A DNA stretch of 64,000 bases from the NCBI RefSeq assembly GCF_014694455.1, contig NZ_JAAUWT010000013.1, forward strand, positions 103,386-167,385, written 5' to 3'. The translations under genes and the position numbers were made by a program. Position 1 is the stretch's first letter, and every line of letters starts with the position of its first letter. This document shows, piece after piece, positions 26,513 through 35,634 of the stretch. Below the pieces are notes generated by a model, which worked only from the letters and a program-made list of their open reading frames with translations, was not told the origin of the DNA and ran no database searches. The stretch comes from Vibrio sp. S9_S30. Its GTDB lineage: Bacteria; Pseudomonadota; Gammaproteobacteria; Enterobacterales; Vibrionaceae.

Positions 26513-27454
26513 ATGATCATTGTAACTGGCGGCGCTGGCATGATTGGCAGCAACATTATCAAAGCCCTAAACGAACAAGGCATCAACGACATCTTAGTCG
26601 TCGATAACTTAAAAAACGGGAAAAAGTTCAAAAACCTCGTTGACCTTGATATCGCTGACTACATGGATCGTGATGACTTTCTGGTTCAAATCATGTCAGG
26701 TGAAAACCTGGGTACCATTGATGCGATATTCCATGAAGGCGCGTGCTCAGCCACTACCGAGTGGGACGGCAAGTACATGATGCTCAACAACTACGAGTAT
26801 TCTAAAGAACTGCTGCATTATTGCTTAGAGCGCGACATTCCATTCCTTTACGCCTCCTCTGCGGCGACTTACGGTGAAACCACCGTTTTCAAAGAAGAAA
26901 GGGAGTACGAAGGCGCCCTCAATGTGTACGGCTATTCCAAGCAGCAGTTTGATAACTATGTACGCAAAGTGTGGGAAGAGGCCGCCGCACACGGTGAAAC
27001 CTTATCTCAAGTCACGGGCTTTCGTTATTTCAATGTGTACGGTCCGCGTGAAGATCACAAAGGCTCGATGGCGTCCGTTGCTTTCCACCTTAACAATCAA
27101 ATGAACGCAGGCGAAAATCCAAAGCTGTTTGAAGGCAGTGAGCAATTCATTCGCGATTTTGTTTATGTTGGCGATGTCGCTGCGGTCAATCTTTGGTTCT
27201 TAGAAAAGGGCGTCTCTGGCATTTTCAACCTTGGTACAGGCAATGCGGAATCCTTTGAAGAAGTCGCGAAAGCCGTCATCGCATTCCATGGAAAAGGCGA
27301 GATTGAAACTATCCCTTTCCCTGAGCATTTGAAAGGTGCCTACCAAGAATACACCCAAGCTGACCTGTCTAACCTGCGCGCTGCGGGTTGTGATCATCAG
27401 TTTAAAACGGTGGCAGAAGGTGTCGCTGAATACATGGCCGTTGTGAACGCATGA
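26513..27454 (+). CDS. hldD: ADP-L-glycero-D-manno-heptose-6-epimerase
   Basis: A 313-residue SDR epimerase that makes ADP-L-glycero-beta-D-manno-heptose, the donor for LPS inner-core heptoses. The start is ATG 26513, which opens with the NADP fingerprint IIVTGGAGMIGSN. YASSAATYG and YGYSKQQFD (YxxxK) form the active site, and FRYFNVYGPREDHKGSMASV is highly conserved in HldD. Also called gmhD or rfaD. In vibrios this gene marks the boundary between the capsule and the LPS-core/O-antigen regions, as it does here. It overlaps the next gene by four bases. Confidence 0.96.
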   Translation: MIIVTGGAGMIGSNIIKALNEQGINDILVVDNLKNGKKFKNLVDLDIADYMDRDDFLVQIMSGENLGTIDAIFHEGACSATTEWDGKYMMLNNYEYSKELLHYCLERDIPFLYASSAATYGETTVFKEEREYEGALNVYGYSKQQFDNYVRKVWEEAAAHGETLSQVTGFRYFNVYGPREDHKGSMASVAFHLNNQMNAGENPKLFEGSEQFIRDFVYVGDVAAVNLWFLEKGVSGIFNLGTGNAESFEEVAKAVIAFHGKGEIETIPFPEHLKGAYQEYTQADLSNLRAAGCDHQFKTVAEGVAEYMAVVNA

Positions 27455-29214
27455 ATATCCTAATGGCACTGTCGCAACTGGAAGTGACTGGTGCCGAAGT
27501 CTACGCGACCACGGTAGGAAATGAACTGGCAAAACGGGGACATAATGTATTTTATGTCTCCGACACCCTCACCAAACCGCATACTGGTGAGTTTTTTAAG
27601 CTGCGTTTTAACAAGCGCAGTGTCTTACGGCGCTTCTGGCATGTCGGGTACCTTTGCTACCTCATCAAAAAATACAACATTCAGTTGGTGCATGCGCATT
27701 CAAGAGCATCCAGCTGGAGCTGTCATATTGCCTGCAAATTAACCAATACTCCGATGATCACAACGGTACACGGTAGGCAGCCCGTTCATGCTTCAAGGAA
27801 ACGCTTTCATGCCATGGGGAACAAAGCCCTCCCTGTCTGTGAGGCGATTGAAAAACAGCTAATTGATGAATTAGATGTACCAGCAGACAGGCTGACGGTC
27901 GCTCGCAATGGTATCGAAACGACTGACTTTACTTGGCAGGATGCCCCTACCAATACCAAACCTGTCATTTCGATTATTGGTCGGCTGACAGGACCTAAAG
28001 GCGATTTGTGTTATCGCCTTCTGTCTGAATGTTTGGATTTCAATCTTTACGACGTTAGAGTGGTATCGGGTTCCGAACCGGACGAACGCTTTGACCAGTT
28101 TAAGCATAACGTCAATTTTACTGGTTACACCAATAACGTGCCTAAGATGCTAAAAGAGTCCGACTTAGTCATTGGTGCTGGCAGAGTTGCAATGGAATCG
28201 TTGCTGTGCGGGCGCCCAACTCTTGCAATCGGCGAGGCCATCTCCATTGGTCTTGTTACCGTCGATAACCTCTCACTCGCCATGGCCACCAACTTTGGTG
28301 ACATTGGACCAAAGGTGTTAGACATTGACTTTTCAGCACTGGTCTATCATGTCGAACAAGGTCTCACTCAGAAGCACTGTGATGTTGAAGTAAAAGAGGC
28401 GATCTTAGCCAACTACGATCTTCAACGCGTGGTCGACCAATTGGAAGATGAGTACCAAACGACGTACGTTCAAACTCGCCAAAGTGAGATGCCCATTCTC
28501 ATGTACCATCGCTTTATCCAAAGCGAAGATGAAAAAGGCACGCGTGGACCGTATCTTGATATCCACATGTTTGAGAAGCATCTGAAGCTGCTAAAAAGGA
28601 AAGGTTTCGAAAGCCTCACATTTGAAGAGCTATCAAAAGGGCGAACCATCGATAGACTGGCTTCGGGCAAACGATATGTCATGATCACCGTCGATGACGG
28701 ATTCTCAGATAACTACCACCTAATGCTGCCTCTTTTGAAAAAGTACGAATTCAAAGCCATCGTCTATGTGGTCACCGGAGAATCGTTCAATCGCTGGGAT
28801 GTGGAAACGAACGACAATCCAGACAAACCATTCAAGCTCATGAGCCAGGAAGAAATCAAAGCAATGGCGGATTCTGGGTTCATTGAAATTGGTGGACACA
28901 CGTTAACGCACCCTAAACTGAGCCAGCTTTCTGTGGAAGAGCAGCGGCATGAAATCTTAGAAAATAAACATCAACTGGAATCCATCATCGGCAAACCTCT
29001 CACCTCGTTTGCTTACCCCTATGGAGACCACAATCAAGACACAAAAAAACTGGCATTGGAAGCTGGCTATCAATACGCCGTCGCCACCAACAGTGGCCCA
29101 GTAGAATTCCATAAAGATTTGACCCAAATTCGCCGTATCGCCATTTTCCCGCGAACGGATGTCTTCGGGTTGTGGCGCAAAGTATCTGGACGCTATGCTT
29201 TCCGTAAGAAATGA
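27451..29214 (+). CDS. Fusion: family 4 glycosyltransferase plus NodB-type polysaccharide deacetylase
   Basis: A 587-residue bifunctional protein. Residues 1-335 form a GT-B glycosyltransferase (NILMALSQLEVTGAEVYATT, IIGRLTGPKG, AMESLLCGRPTLAIGEA). Residues 346-587 form a NodB-homology deacetylase with TVDDGF (D415, D416) and HTLTHP (H483, H487), the metal-binding and catalytic residues of carbohydrate esterase family 4. Position between hldD and waaF, and the four-base overlap with hldD, suggest that it adds and N-deacetylates an acetylated hexosamine on the LPS core. That role is inference. No signal peptide is seen, so the deacetylase would work in the cytoplasm. Confidence 0.85.
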   Translation: MNILMALSQLEVTGAEVYATTVGNELAKRGHNVFYVSDTLTKPHTGEFFKLRFNKRSVLRRFWHVGYLCYLIKKYNIQLVHAHSRASSWSCHIACKLTNTPMITTVHGRQPVHASRKRFHAMGNKALPVCEAIEKQLIDELDVPADRLTVARNGIETTDFTWQDAPTNTKPVISIIGRLTGPKGDLCYRLLSECLDFNLYDVRVVSGSEPDERFDQFKHNVNFTGYTNNVPKMLKESDLVIGAGRVAMESLLCGRPTLAIGEAISIGLVTVDNLSLAMATNFGDIGPKVLDIDFSALVYHVEQGLTQKHCDVEVKEAILANYDLQRVVDQLEDEYQTTYVQTRQSEMPILMYHRFIQSEDEKGTRGPYLDIHMFEKHLKLLKRKGFESLTFEELSKGRTIDRLASGKRYVMITVDDGFSDNYHLMLPLLKKYEFKAIVYVVTGESFNRWDVETNDNPDKPFKLMSQEEIKAMADSGFIEIGGHTLTHPKLSQLSVEEQRHEILENKHQLESIIGKPLTSFAYPYGDHNQDTKKLALEAGYQYAVATNSGPVEFHKDLTQIRRIAIFPRTDVFGLWRKVSGRYAFRKK

Positions 29215-29277
29215 TCTCGCGATAAGATTCAAGGATGATATCCTATTGCGTTCGAAGAGAAATCAGTGAGCAACAGT

Positions 29278-30312
29278 ATGAAGATTTTGGTTATTGGACC
29301 TTCATGGGTAGGCGACATGGTCATGTCGCAAAGCCTGTACACCGAATTGAAGATCCAGCACCCAGACGCCACAATTGACGTACTTGCTCCTGCTTGGTGT
29401 AAACCCATTCTTGAACGCATGCCAGAAATATCCCGAGCCATAGAAATGCCCATGGGGCACGGGGAATTCAATTTATTAGGGCGACGCAAAATAGGCAAAT
29501 CTCTTGCCCAAGAAGGCTATACACACGCCTTTATCCTTCCCAATTCGGCGAAATCAGCACTGATTCCATGGTTCGCTGGCATACCAAACCGCATAGGCTG
29601 GAAAGGTGAAATGCGCTATGGGCTGCTTAACGATTTACGCCCTGATAGAACAGTCTTTCAGTACATGGTTGAGCGCTATGTTGCGCTTGCTCACAGCAAA
29701 CACGCCATGCTCGATTCGGTTACCTTGCCACAGTGCCCGACACCCACACTCACGATAGATTCGGACTCTCAACGCAATGCCTTACTTCGGTTAAACCTAA
29801 CCGATGAAAGAATGGCTGTCGGTCTTTGTCCTGGCGCGGAATACGGTCCTGCCAAGCGATGGCCCGACACTTACTATGCGGAAGTCGCACAATTTGTGAT
29901 AGAACAGGGCAAACAAGTTTGGCTGTTTGGATCCGCCAAAGACAGAGAGGTCACCCAGAAGATTCGAACGGCATTGCCCAAAGAACTTCAGGTTCATTGC
30001 CATGATTTGGCTGGGCAAACGAGTTTGATTGAAGCCGTAGACTTGCTCGCTGCCTGCGATACCGTTGTCTGTAACGACTCTGGCTTAATGCACGTATCAG
30101 CCGCGGTCGGGTGCAATATTGTTGCGATTTACGGCTCAAGTTCACCGAAGTACACGCCCCCACTCACCGATAAGTTGACCATGCTTCATACTGACATTGA
30201 GTGTCGCCCATGTTTTAAAAAAACCTGCCCTTACGGACACATGAAATGTTTAACCGAGTTGCCTCCAAGTCGAGTAATAGCCGCGTTAGCATCCAGTAAG
30301 GCTTCAGTATGA
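29278..30312 (+). CDS. waaF: ADP-heptose:LPS heptosyltransferase II
   Basis: A GT9 glycosyltransferase of about 344 residues that adds the second heptose of the inner core on the cytoplasmic side of the membrane. ILVIGPSWVGDMVMSQSLY at the start and CPGAEYGPAKRWP in the middle are near identical to the WaaF consensus, as is VCNDSGLMHVSAAVG in the donor-binding domain. I use ATG 29278, which gives the same N-terminus as E. coli WaaF; a GTG at 29266 is in frame and possible. It overlaps waaA by four bases. Confidence 0.94.
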   Translation: MKILVIGPSWVGDMVMSQSLYTELKIQHPDATIDVLAPAWCKPILERMPEISRAIEMPMGHGEFNLLGRRKIGKSLAQEGYTHAFILPNSAKSALIPWFAGIPNRIGWKGEMRYGLLNDLRPDRTVFQYMVERYVALAHSKHAMLDSVTLPQCPTPTLTIDSDSQRNALLRLNLTDERMAVGLCPGAEYGPAKRWPDTYYAEVAQFVIEQGKQVWLFGSAKDREVTQKIRTALPKELQVHCHDLAGQTSLIEAVDLLAACDTVVCNDSGLMHVSAAVGCNIVAIYGSSSPKYTPPLTDKLTMLHTDIECRPCFKKTCPYGHMKCLTELPPSRVIAALASSKASV

Positions 30313-31592
30313 TCGTCAGAGCCTTGTATACCATTTTACTCACATTCGTCGCACCGATATTGCTCTATGGTCTTTTCCGTAAACGCAAAAACAAGCCGTC
30401 TGTCGGCTCTCGCTGGAAAGAACATTTTGGGCTGACGCCTAGGCTGGATAGCGAAGAGAAACCTATATGGATACATGCAGTCTCGGTCGGTGAGGTGATC
30501 GCGGTAACGCCTTTTATCAAAGCGTTGAAAGAAAAAGTGCCCGAGACCCCCATATTGATCACCACCACAACCCCAACAGGTGCAGAACAAGCAGAAAAGC
30601 TGTCAAATCTCGCCACGCACCGCTACGCCCCTGTCGATTTTCCTTTTTCTGTTCAGCGATTTTTAAAGAGAATGAACCCTTCTCAGCTTATTATTGTAGA
30701 AACCGAATTGTGGCCGAACACCCTTTATGCAGCATCAAATTACGGCGTCCCGATTACGATTTTGAACGCAAGGCTGTCTGATAAATCGTTTCGTGGATAC
30801 AAAAAAGTTCAGCCCCTATTTATAGGTATCGCAAACCAACTGTCGCAAGTACTGTGCCAACACAAAGAAGACGCAGATAATTTTGTAAAGCTTGGTGTCA
30901 GCAATGAGAAGATCCTAGTCACTGGCTCGATAAAATTTGACATCAAGGTAACAGAAAACACCATCAGCGAAGGTAACCTTCTTCGTGAACAATTGGGGGC
31001 GAAAAGACCCATTTGGATCGCCGCGAGTACTCACGCAGGTGAAGATGAACAATTAATAAAAGTACATGAGCAGCTATTAGAAAAACTGCCCACGGCCTTG
31101 CTCATACTGGTGCCAAGGCACCCAGAAAGATTTGATGACATGTTTAACCTTTGTGTGTCAGAAGGCTTAAAAACGGCAAGAAGAACGCGCTCAAATAATG
31201 ATTTAAGCGATCAACACGTCTACTTGGGCGATACCATGGGTGAAATGCTCACCTTAATGCAAGCAGCCAATGTGTGTTTTATGGGGGGGAGCCTATTGGG
31301 CAATAAAGTGGGCGGTCACAACCTGCTAGAACCCGCGGCATTGGGAAAACCCACCATTATTGGTCCTAGCTATTACAATTTTTTGGAAATCACCAAAGAA
31401 CTCCGCAGACTGAATGCTACCCGGGTTATTCATGATTCAGCCGAGTTGGTCGATAGCTTAGTTGTGCTTCTCACCTCTGAACAAGAAGCACGACAAGCTG
31501 GGTTTAACGCCATGGCGTTCGTCGAAGAAAGTCGCGGAGCATTAACCCGCTCACTCAATGCCATCACCAAGAATAATGCGTGTACACTATGA
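30309..31592 (+). CDS. waaA: Kdo transferase
   Basis: A 427-residue membrane-anchored GT30 enzyme that adds Kdo from CMP-Kdo to lipid IVA. An N-terminal hydrophobic anchor (ALYTILLTFVAPILLYGLF) precedes the motifs IWIHAVSVGEV, TETELW-like VETELWPN, IWIAASTHAGEDE and GGHNLLEPAALGKP, all in WaaA order. Together with the downstream Kdo kinase gene this suggests a core with one Kdo that is phosphorylated, as in V. cholerae and Haemophilus. It overlaps waaF by four bases. Confidence 0.95.
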   Translation: MIVRALYTILLTFVAPILLYGLFRKRKNKPSVGSRWKEHFGLTPRLDSEEKPIWIHAVSVGEVIAVTPFIKALKEKVPETPILITTTTPTGAEQAEKLSNLATHRYAPVDFPFSVQRFLKRMNPSQLIIVETELWPNTLYAASNYGVPITILNARLSDKSFRGYKKVQPLFIGIANQLSQVLCQHKEDADNFVKLGVSNEKILVTGSIKFDIKVTENTISEGNLLREQLGAKRPIWIAASTHAGEDEQLIKVHEQLLEKLPTALLILVPRHPERFDDMFNLCVSEGLKTARRTRSNNDLSDQHVYLGDTMGEMLTLMQAANVCFMGGSLLGNKVGGHNLLEPAALGKPTIIGPSYYNFLEITKELRRLNATRVIHDSAELVDSLVVLLTSEQEARQAGFNAMAFVEESRGALTRSLNAITKNNACTL

Positions 31593-31708
31593 ACAACAAA
31601 CATCTCATCCGAAGTACCCATCATAATAAGTTCATTGTACGGTCATGCACATAGTCTTGCTAAAAATATTCACACTTCAACTTTGATGACTAAGGCAATA
31701 TAAAGTCT

Positions 31709-32935
31709 ATGCAAACAACTAAATGCGATGAAAAACAGGTCTTGCTCTCTTCCATCCTTGTTTTTCTTTACCCCATAACTCTGTTGATTCAGCCATATAG
31801 TTATTCTTGGCTGCCCATTTTAATAGCCCTAGTTTCTTTAGCTTTCTACGCCAAAACCAGAAAAAGGGTTTCCATTAACGAATCACAAAAACTGACTCAC
31901 TGGCTCATATTGAGTTACTTTATTTCTATTGTCGCTTCCTATTTGATCTTTGATGGCCCACCAAAACAATTAGATATTCCCAACCGAATCTTACTGATTT
32001 TTCCAATAGTGACCTTTCTTATGGCATATCGCCCAAGCACTACATGGGTAATTTTAGGGATAGGCATTGGAGGTGTGATTGCTGGCATCATAGCGGTTTA
32101 TATGCATTTTGTGCTAAATGTGCGCGCTCTTGGGGCCCTTGGATATATGTCCATCCAAGCGAGTGGCATGGCAATGACGTTAGGTATTCTTTCTTTGGTA
32201 GGCATGTTTCACTTTATTGAGAAAAGAAAAACTGCTTTTGCATTCCTGACCGCAATTGGATCGTGTGGGGGAATCGGTGCCAGCTTGTTATCTGGAGGGA
32301 GAGGGGCTTGGCTTATTTCACCGTTTATTATCGCCTTCTTACTCTGGCACTATAGAAAATGGATTTCTCCGCGCTTAGCTGTTATTGCTTTGCTTTTATT
32401 TTCTGCAGTTTTATCCATCACATATCCTGTTATTGAAAAAAGAATTACTGCAATAAATTATGACTTACAAATTGGAGGTCAAAGCTCATCAGCGGTGCGT
32501 ATAGAACTTTGGAAAGCTGCTATATATATCGGTAAGGAGTTTCCTATCTTTGGAACGGGTTATCATAACTTAATCCCTGAAAAGCAAAAACTAGTGGATA
32601 TCGGTATAGTGGAAAAGTCCGCTGTGTTGTTTTCAAATGCACACAACCAATATCTCGATGCTTTGCAGGAAAGAGGCATCATTGGTTTAATGGCAATATT
32701 TGCCATGTGCATCGCCCCAATTTGGTACTTTAAAAAGCAATATCAACGGCATAAGAATACAGACAAAGCATACTTTGCTGTGATGGGGATATGCCACATT
32801 ACATTGTTAATGGGCTACTTCCTAACCCAGACCTATCTAAATCATCATTCTGGGATTCTTCTTTACATCACATTCACGGCCATATTTATGGCAATGTGCA
32901 CGGAAAGCGATGAGAACGGTCGAGTAGAAACATAA
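31709..32935 (+). CDS. waaL: O-antigen ligase (WaaL, Wzy_C family)
   Basis: A 408-residue membrane protein with about 12 hydrophobic segments. It carries a large periplasmic loop with GGRGAWLISPFIIAFLL before it and the conserved HNQYLDALQERGIIGL after GTGYHN, typical of the Wzy_C/ligase superfamily. In the waa cluster its role is to transfer polymer from undecaprenyl diphosphate to core-lipid A. A Wzy polymerase for a second polymer cannot be excluded by sequence. It is more AT-rich than its neighbours and has its own upstream gap of about 115 bases. Confidence 0.8.
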   Translation: MQTTKCDEKQVLLSSILVFLYPITLLIQPYSYSWLPILIALVSLAFYAKTRKRVSINESQKLTHWLILSYFISIVASYLIFDGPPKQLDIPNRILLIFPIVTFLMAYRPSTTWVILGIGIGGVIAGIIAVYMHFVLNVRALGALGYMSIQASGMAMTLGILSLVGMFHFIEKRKTAFAFLTAIGSCGGIGASLLSGGRGAWLISPFIIAFLLWHYRKWISPRLAVIALLLFSAVLSITYPVIEKRITAINYDLQIGGQSSSAVRIELWKAAIYIGKEFPIFGTGYHNLIPEKQKLVDIGIVEKSAVLFSNAHNQYLDALQERGIIGLMAIFAMCIAPIWYFKKQYQRHKNTDKAYFAVMGICHITLLMGYFLTQTYLNHHSGILLYITFTAIFMAMCTESDENGRVET

Positions 32936-32943
32936 TAAATTAA

Positions 32944-32976
32944 AGGGGCTAATGATGACTATTTCTGTTAGCCCCT
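32944..32976 (-). terminator. Hairpin terminator overlapping the kdkA stop codon
   Basis: A 9-bp inverted repeat (AGGGGCTAA/TTAGCCCCT) encloses a 15-base loop, and on the minus strand it is followed by TTTAATTTATT. The kdkA stop codon lies in the first arm. It separates the convergent kdkA and waaL genes and most likely ends kdkA transcription. Confidence 0.6.
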
Positions 32977-33684
32977 GTTATTCATGTAACTGTTTCTCAG
33001 GCATGCCCACTCAGAGTTGATGTTAAAAACGATCTCGTTTTTTTGATCTTCTTTTTCAAAAGATCGCTTCAACCTATCTAGATTCCTTTGCTTCCAGTTC
33101 TCACCCGTTTGCTGAAAGCACTTATCAAAATCGATGACCCACACTTTTTCTTGCTCATCCATCAAAATATTGTGGATATTCAAATCAGTGTGATTAATGC
33201 CAAGGTCATGCATTTTCCGGATTGCTCGACCAATTTGCTTGTAGTGATGTGCATCTAGCCGCTCCGACTTTAAAATAGCCACCAAGTCTCTGGCGTTTTG
33301 TATCTTCTCGGTAATGATGTCCGCGCGGTAAATGAATCCCGATTTTTGAACTTTGGCTGCGATAGGTTTGGGAACATTCAGCCCACCTTTACGCATGACG
33401 CCAAGCAACGAAAACTCCAGCGCACTGCGAGTGTTATCAAACCCCGTAAACACATACTGATCTGTGACCAGTTTACCAAATAGCCCACCACGTCGATAAT
33501 GGCGTAATGCGGCATGGGTTACCCCCAAATCCACAAACCACGTTGTCCCTCTACCACTGGCTTGCCCAATCACTTTGTTTTGGTCTTGCCAATACTCGAT
33601 ATCAAACAAGCGCTCTAAATCATGGTGGATAACATTGCTGTCGTACCATATTTTTTGATTCTTGCTGCATTGGGTTTTGATCAT
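32968..33684 (-). CDS. kdkA: 3-deoxy-D-manno-octulosonic acid kinase
   Basis: A 238-residue kinase that phosphorylates Kdo on Kdo-lipid IVA, found in bacteria whose WaaA adds a single Kdo. RHYRRGGLFGKLVTDQYVF near residue 63 and the kinase catalytic loop HTDLNIHNILMDEQEK with the metal-binding VIDFDKC are clear. It is a minus-strand gene between waaL and the opsX-like gene. Length is standard. The phosphate would replace the second Kdo seen in enterobacteria. Confidence 0.92.
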   Translation of the reverse strand: MIKTQCSKNQKIWYDSNVIHHDLERLFDIEYWQDQNKVIGQASGRGTTWFVDLGVTHAALRHYRRGGLFGKLVTDQYVFTGFDNTRSALEFSLLGVMRKGGLNVPKPIAAKVQKSGFIYRADIITEKIQNARDLVAILKSERLDAHHYKQIGRAIRKMHDLGINHTDLNIHNILMDEQEKVWVIDFDKCFQQTGENWKQRNLDRLKRSFEKEDQKNEIVFNINSEWACLRNSYMNNRG

Positions 33685-33779
33685 GATTTATGAAGGGTGA
33701 GAAAACGGTAGGTCGATTTTACATTCTTAAAGCTTAACTGCATAATCCTTAGCAACTTATCAGAGAGCTTTCTACTACT

Positions 33780-34832
33780 ATGCCGCTTTTTACAAGCCCT
33801 CCCACCTCTATCTGTGTCGTACGTTTGTCTGCCATCGGCGACGTCTGCAACACCATTGCCGCCGTGCAAGCCATTCAACACCATTGGCCAGAAACTCAAA
33901 TAACGTGGATAACAGGGAAGATCGAAGCACAACTACTCGAATCCATCGATAATGTAGAAGTCATTATTTTCGACAAAAAGCTGGGCTGGAAAGGCTATAC
34001 GTCGGTATGGCAGCAGCTAAAAGGTAGGAAATTTGATGCGTTATTGCACATGCAGTATGCCATCAGAGCCAGCATTGTTACCCTAGGTATTAGAGCCAAA
34101 TACAAATTGGGGTTTGACAAAGTCCGTAGTCAGGATGGACAGCATTGGTTTACCAATATCAAAGTGCCTTCACCAAACACACCTCATGTGTTAGACGGGC
34201 TCATGGCCTTTAATCCAGTATTGGGAGTACCAAACGGAGATCCAAAATGGCTACTCTCTTACCCAGAACCAGCAAGTCTTTGGGCACAAAGTCATTTGCT
34301 TACGGACAAACGCAACCTTGTGATCGTTCCCGGAGCAAGCAAAGCCTACAAAAATTGGACAACTCAAGGTTATGTCGATGTCATCCACCATGCGGATCAA
34401 TTAGGGTGGAACATCATTCTCGCAGGCAGCCCATCCCCTGCGGAACAAGAATTGGCTCAGTCCATTCTTCAATCACTAAAAACCCCCGTCACCAACTTAG
34501 TCGGCAAAAGCAGCTTACTTGAGATGTTAGCCCTGCTTGATCACTGTGATTTGGTGGTGGCTCCAGATACGGGTCCGATTCATATGGCGAATGCGATGAA
34601 TACCCCCGTTATCGGGCTGTATGCTCATCACAACCCCGCTCGAACAGGTCCCTATGTTTATCAACACTATGTTGTCAGCGTATGGGCAAAAGAAATAGAA
34701 AAACAGACGGGAAAAAGCCCATCTCAGTTACCTTGGCGCTCACGTGTCAAAGACGACAATGCAATGGCTAACCTCCGATCAGTCGATGTCATCGACATGT
34801 TTAACCGTGTTTGCAGAGAACAAAAATTATGA
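33780..34832 (+). CDS. opsX: Heptosyltransferase I (OpsX-like, GT9)
   Basis: A 350-residue GT9 protein that probably adds the first heptose to phosphorylated Kdo. ICVVRLSAIGDVCNTIAAVQ at the start, IVPGASKAYKNW in the middle, and VVAPDTGPIHMANAM with the later IGLYAHHNPARTGPY match the OpsX branch, which accompanies KdkA in Haemophilus and vibrios. It diverges from kdkA and overlaps the following GT2 gene by four bases. WaaC proper is the alternative name for the same step. Confidence 0.85.
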   Translation: MPLFTSPPTSICVVRLSAIGDVCNTIAAVQAIQHHWPETQITWITGKIEAQLLESIDNVEVIIFDKKLGWKGYTSVWQQLKGRKFDALLHMQYAIRASIVTLGIRAKYKLGFDKVRSQDGQHWFTNIKVPSPNTPHVLDGLMAFNPVLGVPNGDPKWLLSYPEPASLWAQSHLLTDKRNLVIVPGASKAYKNWTTQGYVDVIHHADQLGWNIILAGSPSPAEQELAQSILQSLKTPVTNLVGKSSLLEMLALLDHCDLVVAPDTGPIHMANAMNTPVIGLYAHHNPARTGPYVYQHYVVSVWAKEIEKQTGKSPSQLPWRSRVKDDNAMANLRSVDVIDMFNRVCREQKL

Positions 34833-35620
34833 CGCAGCTTTCCCACCCTAACCGCGCAACGATCGCCGCGGTCATCATTACCAAAAATGAAGAGGACAGC
34901 CTCAAAGGCTGCTTAGAAAGCCTAACATGGGTTGATGAGATTGTTATCGTCGATTCAGGCAGCACAGACAAAACCGAAGCCATTGCGAGGCAATACACCG
35001 ACAAATTCTTTGTCAACGCGAATTGGCCGGGGTTTGGCAAACAGAAGCAACTTGCCCAGAGCTATACAGAATACGATTGGATTCTGGCCGTGGATGCCGA
35101 TGAACGCATTGATGATACGTTAAAAAACCATATCCTTGAGATGCTAGAAAATGCCCCCGATAACACCGTTTTTAGCCTCAATGAGCTGACTTGGGTATTT
35201 GGTCGATTCCTAAAACACTCAGGCTGGTACTATCGACACGTCCGTCTGTATCCCAATAAACTCACCACATACAACGACAACCTCGTTCACGAATCGGTGG
35301 TGATTCCGGACGGTTGTAATGTAGCCGAACTCAATGGTGATATCCTTCACTACTCCTACAAAAACCTCAACCATTACCTCGTTAAATCCGCCAGTTATGG
35401 TAAAGCGTGGGCAGACCAAAGGCAGGCTCGCGGGAAAAAGGCGTCATTGTCTCAGGGAGTAATTCATGCCCTCGCCTGCTTTATGAAGATGTATCTACTC
35501 AAACGAGGCTTTTTGGATGGGAAACAAGGGTTCTTGATCGCGTTATTGTCCGCCCATTCCACCTTTATTAAATACGCAGATTTGTGGGCAAGAGATAACG
35601 ACCCGCACTATAAGCAATGA
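34829..35620 (+). CDS. LPS core glycosyltransferase (WaaE/KdtX/LgtF-like, GT2)
   Basis: A 263-residue inverting glycosyltransferase. IAAVIITKNEEDSLKGCLES, IVIVDSGSTDKT and WILAVDADERI are hallmarks of the WaaE/LgtF group, which adds beta-glucose to the first heptose of the inner core. KNLNHYLVKSASYGKAWA is the conserved C-terminal part. I use ATG 34829, which overlaps the TGA of the heptosyltransferase gene (ATGA); a TTG at 34811 is also in frame. The sugar identity is inferred from family knowledge. Confidence 0.87.
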   Translation: MTQLSHPNRATIAAVIITKNEEDSLKGCLESLTWVDEIVIVDSGSTDKTEAIARQYTDKFFVNANWPGFGKQKQLAQSYTEYDWILAVDADERIDDTLKNHILEMLENAPDNTVFSLNELTWVFGRFLKHSGWYYRHVRLYPNKLTTYNDNLVHESVVIPDGCNVAELNGDILHYSYKNLNHYLVKSASYGKAWADQRQARGKKASLSQGVIHALACFMKMYLLKRGFLDGKQGFLIALLSAHSTFIKYADLWARDNDPHYKQ

Positions 35621-35634
35621 TCGAACCGCTTATC

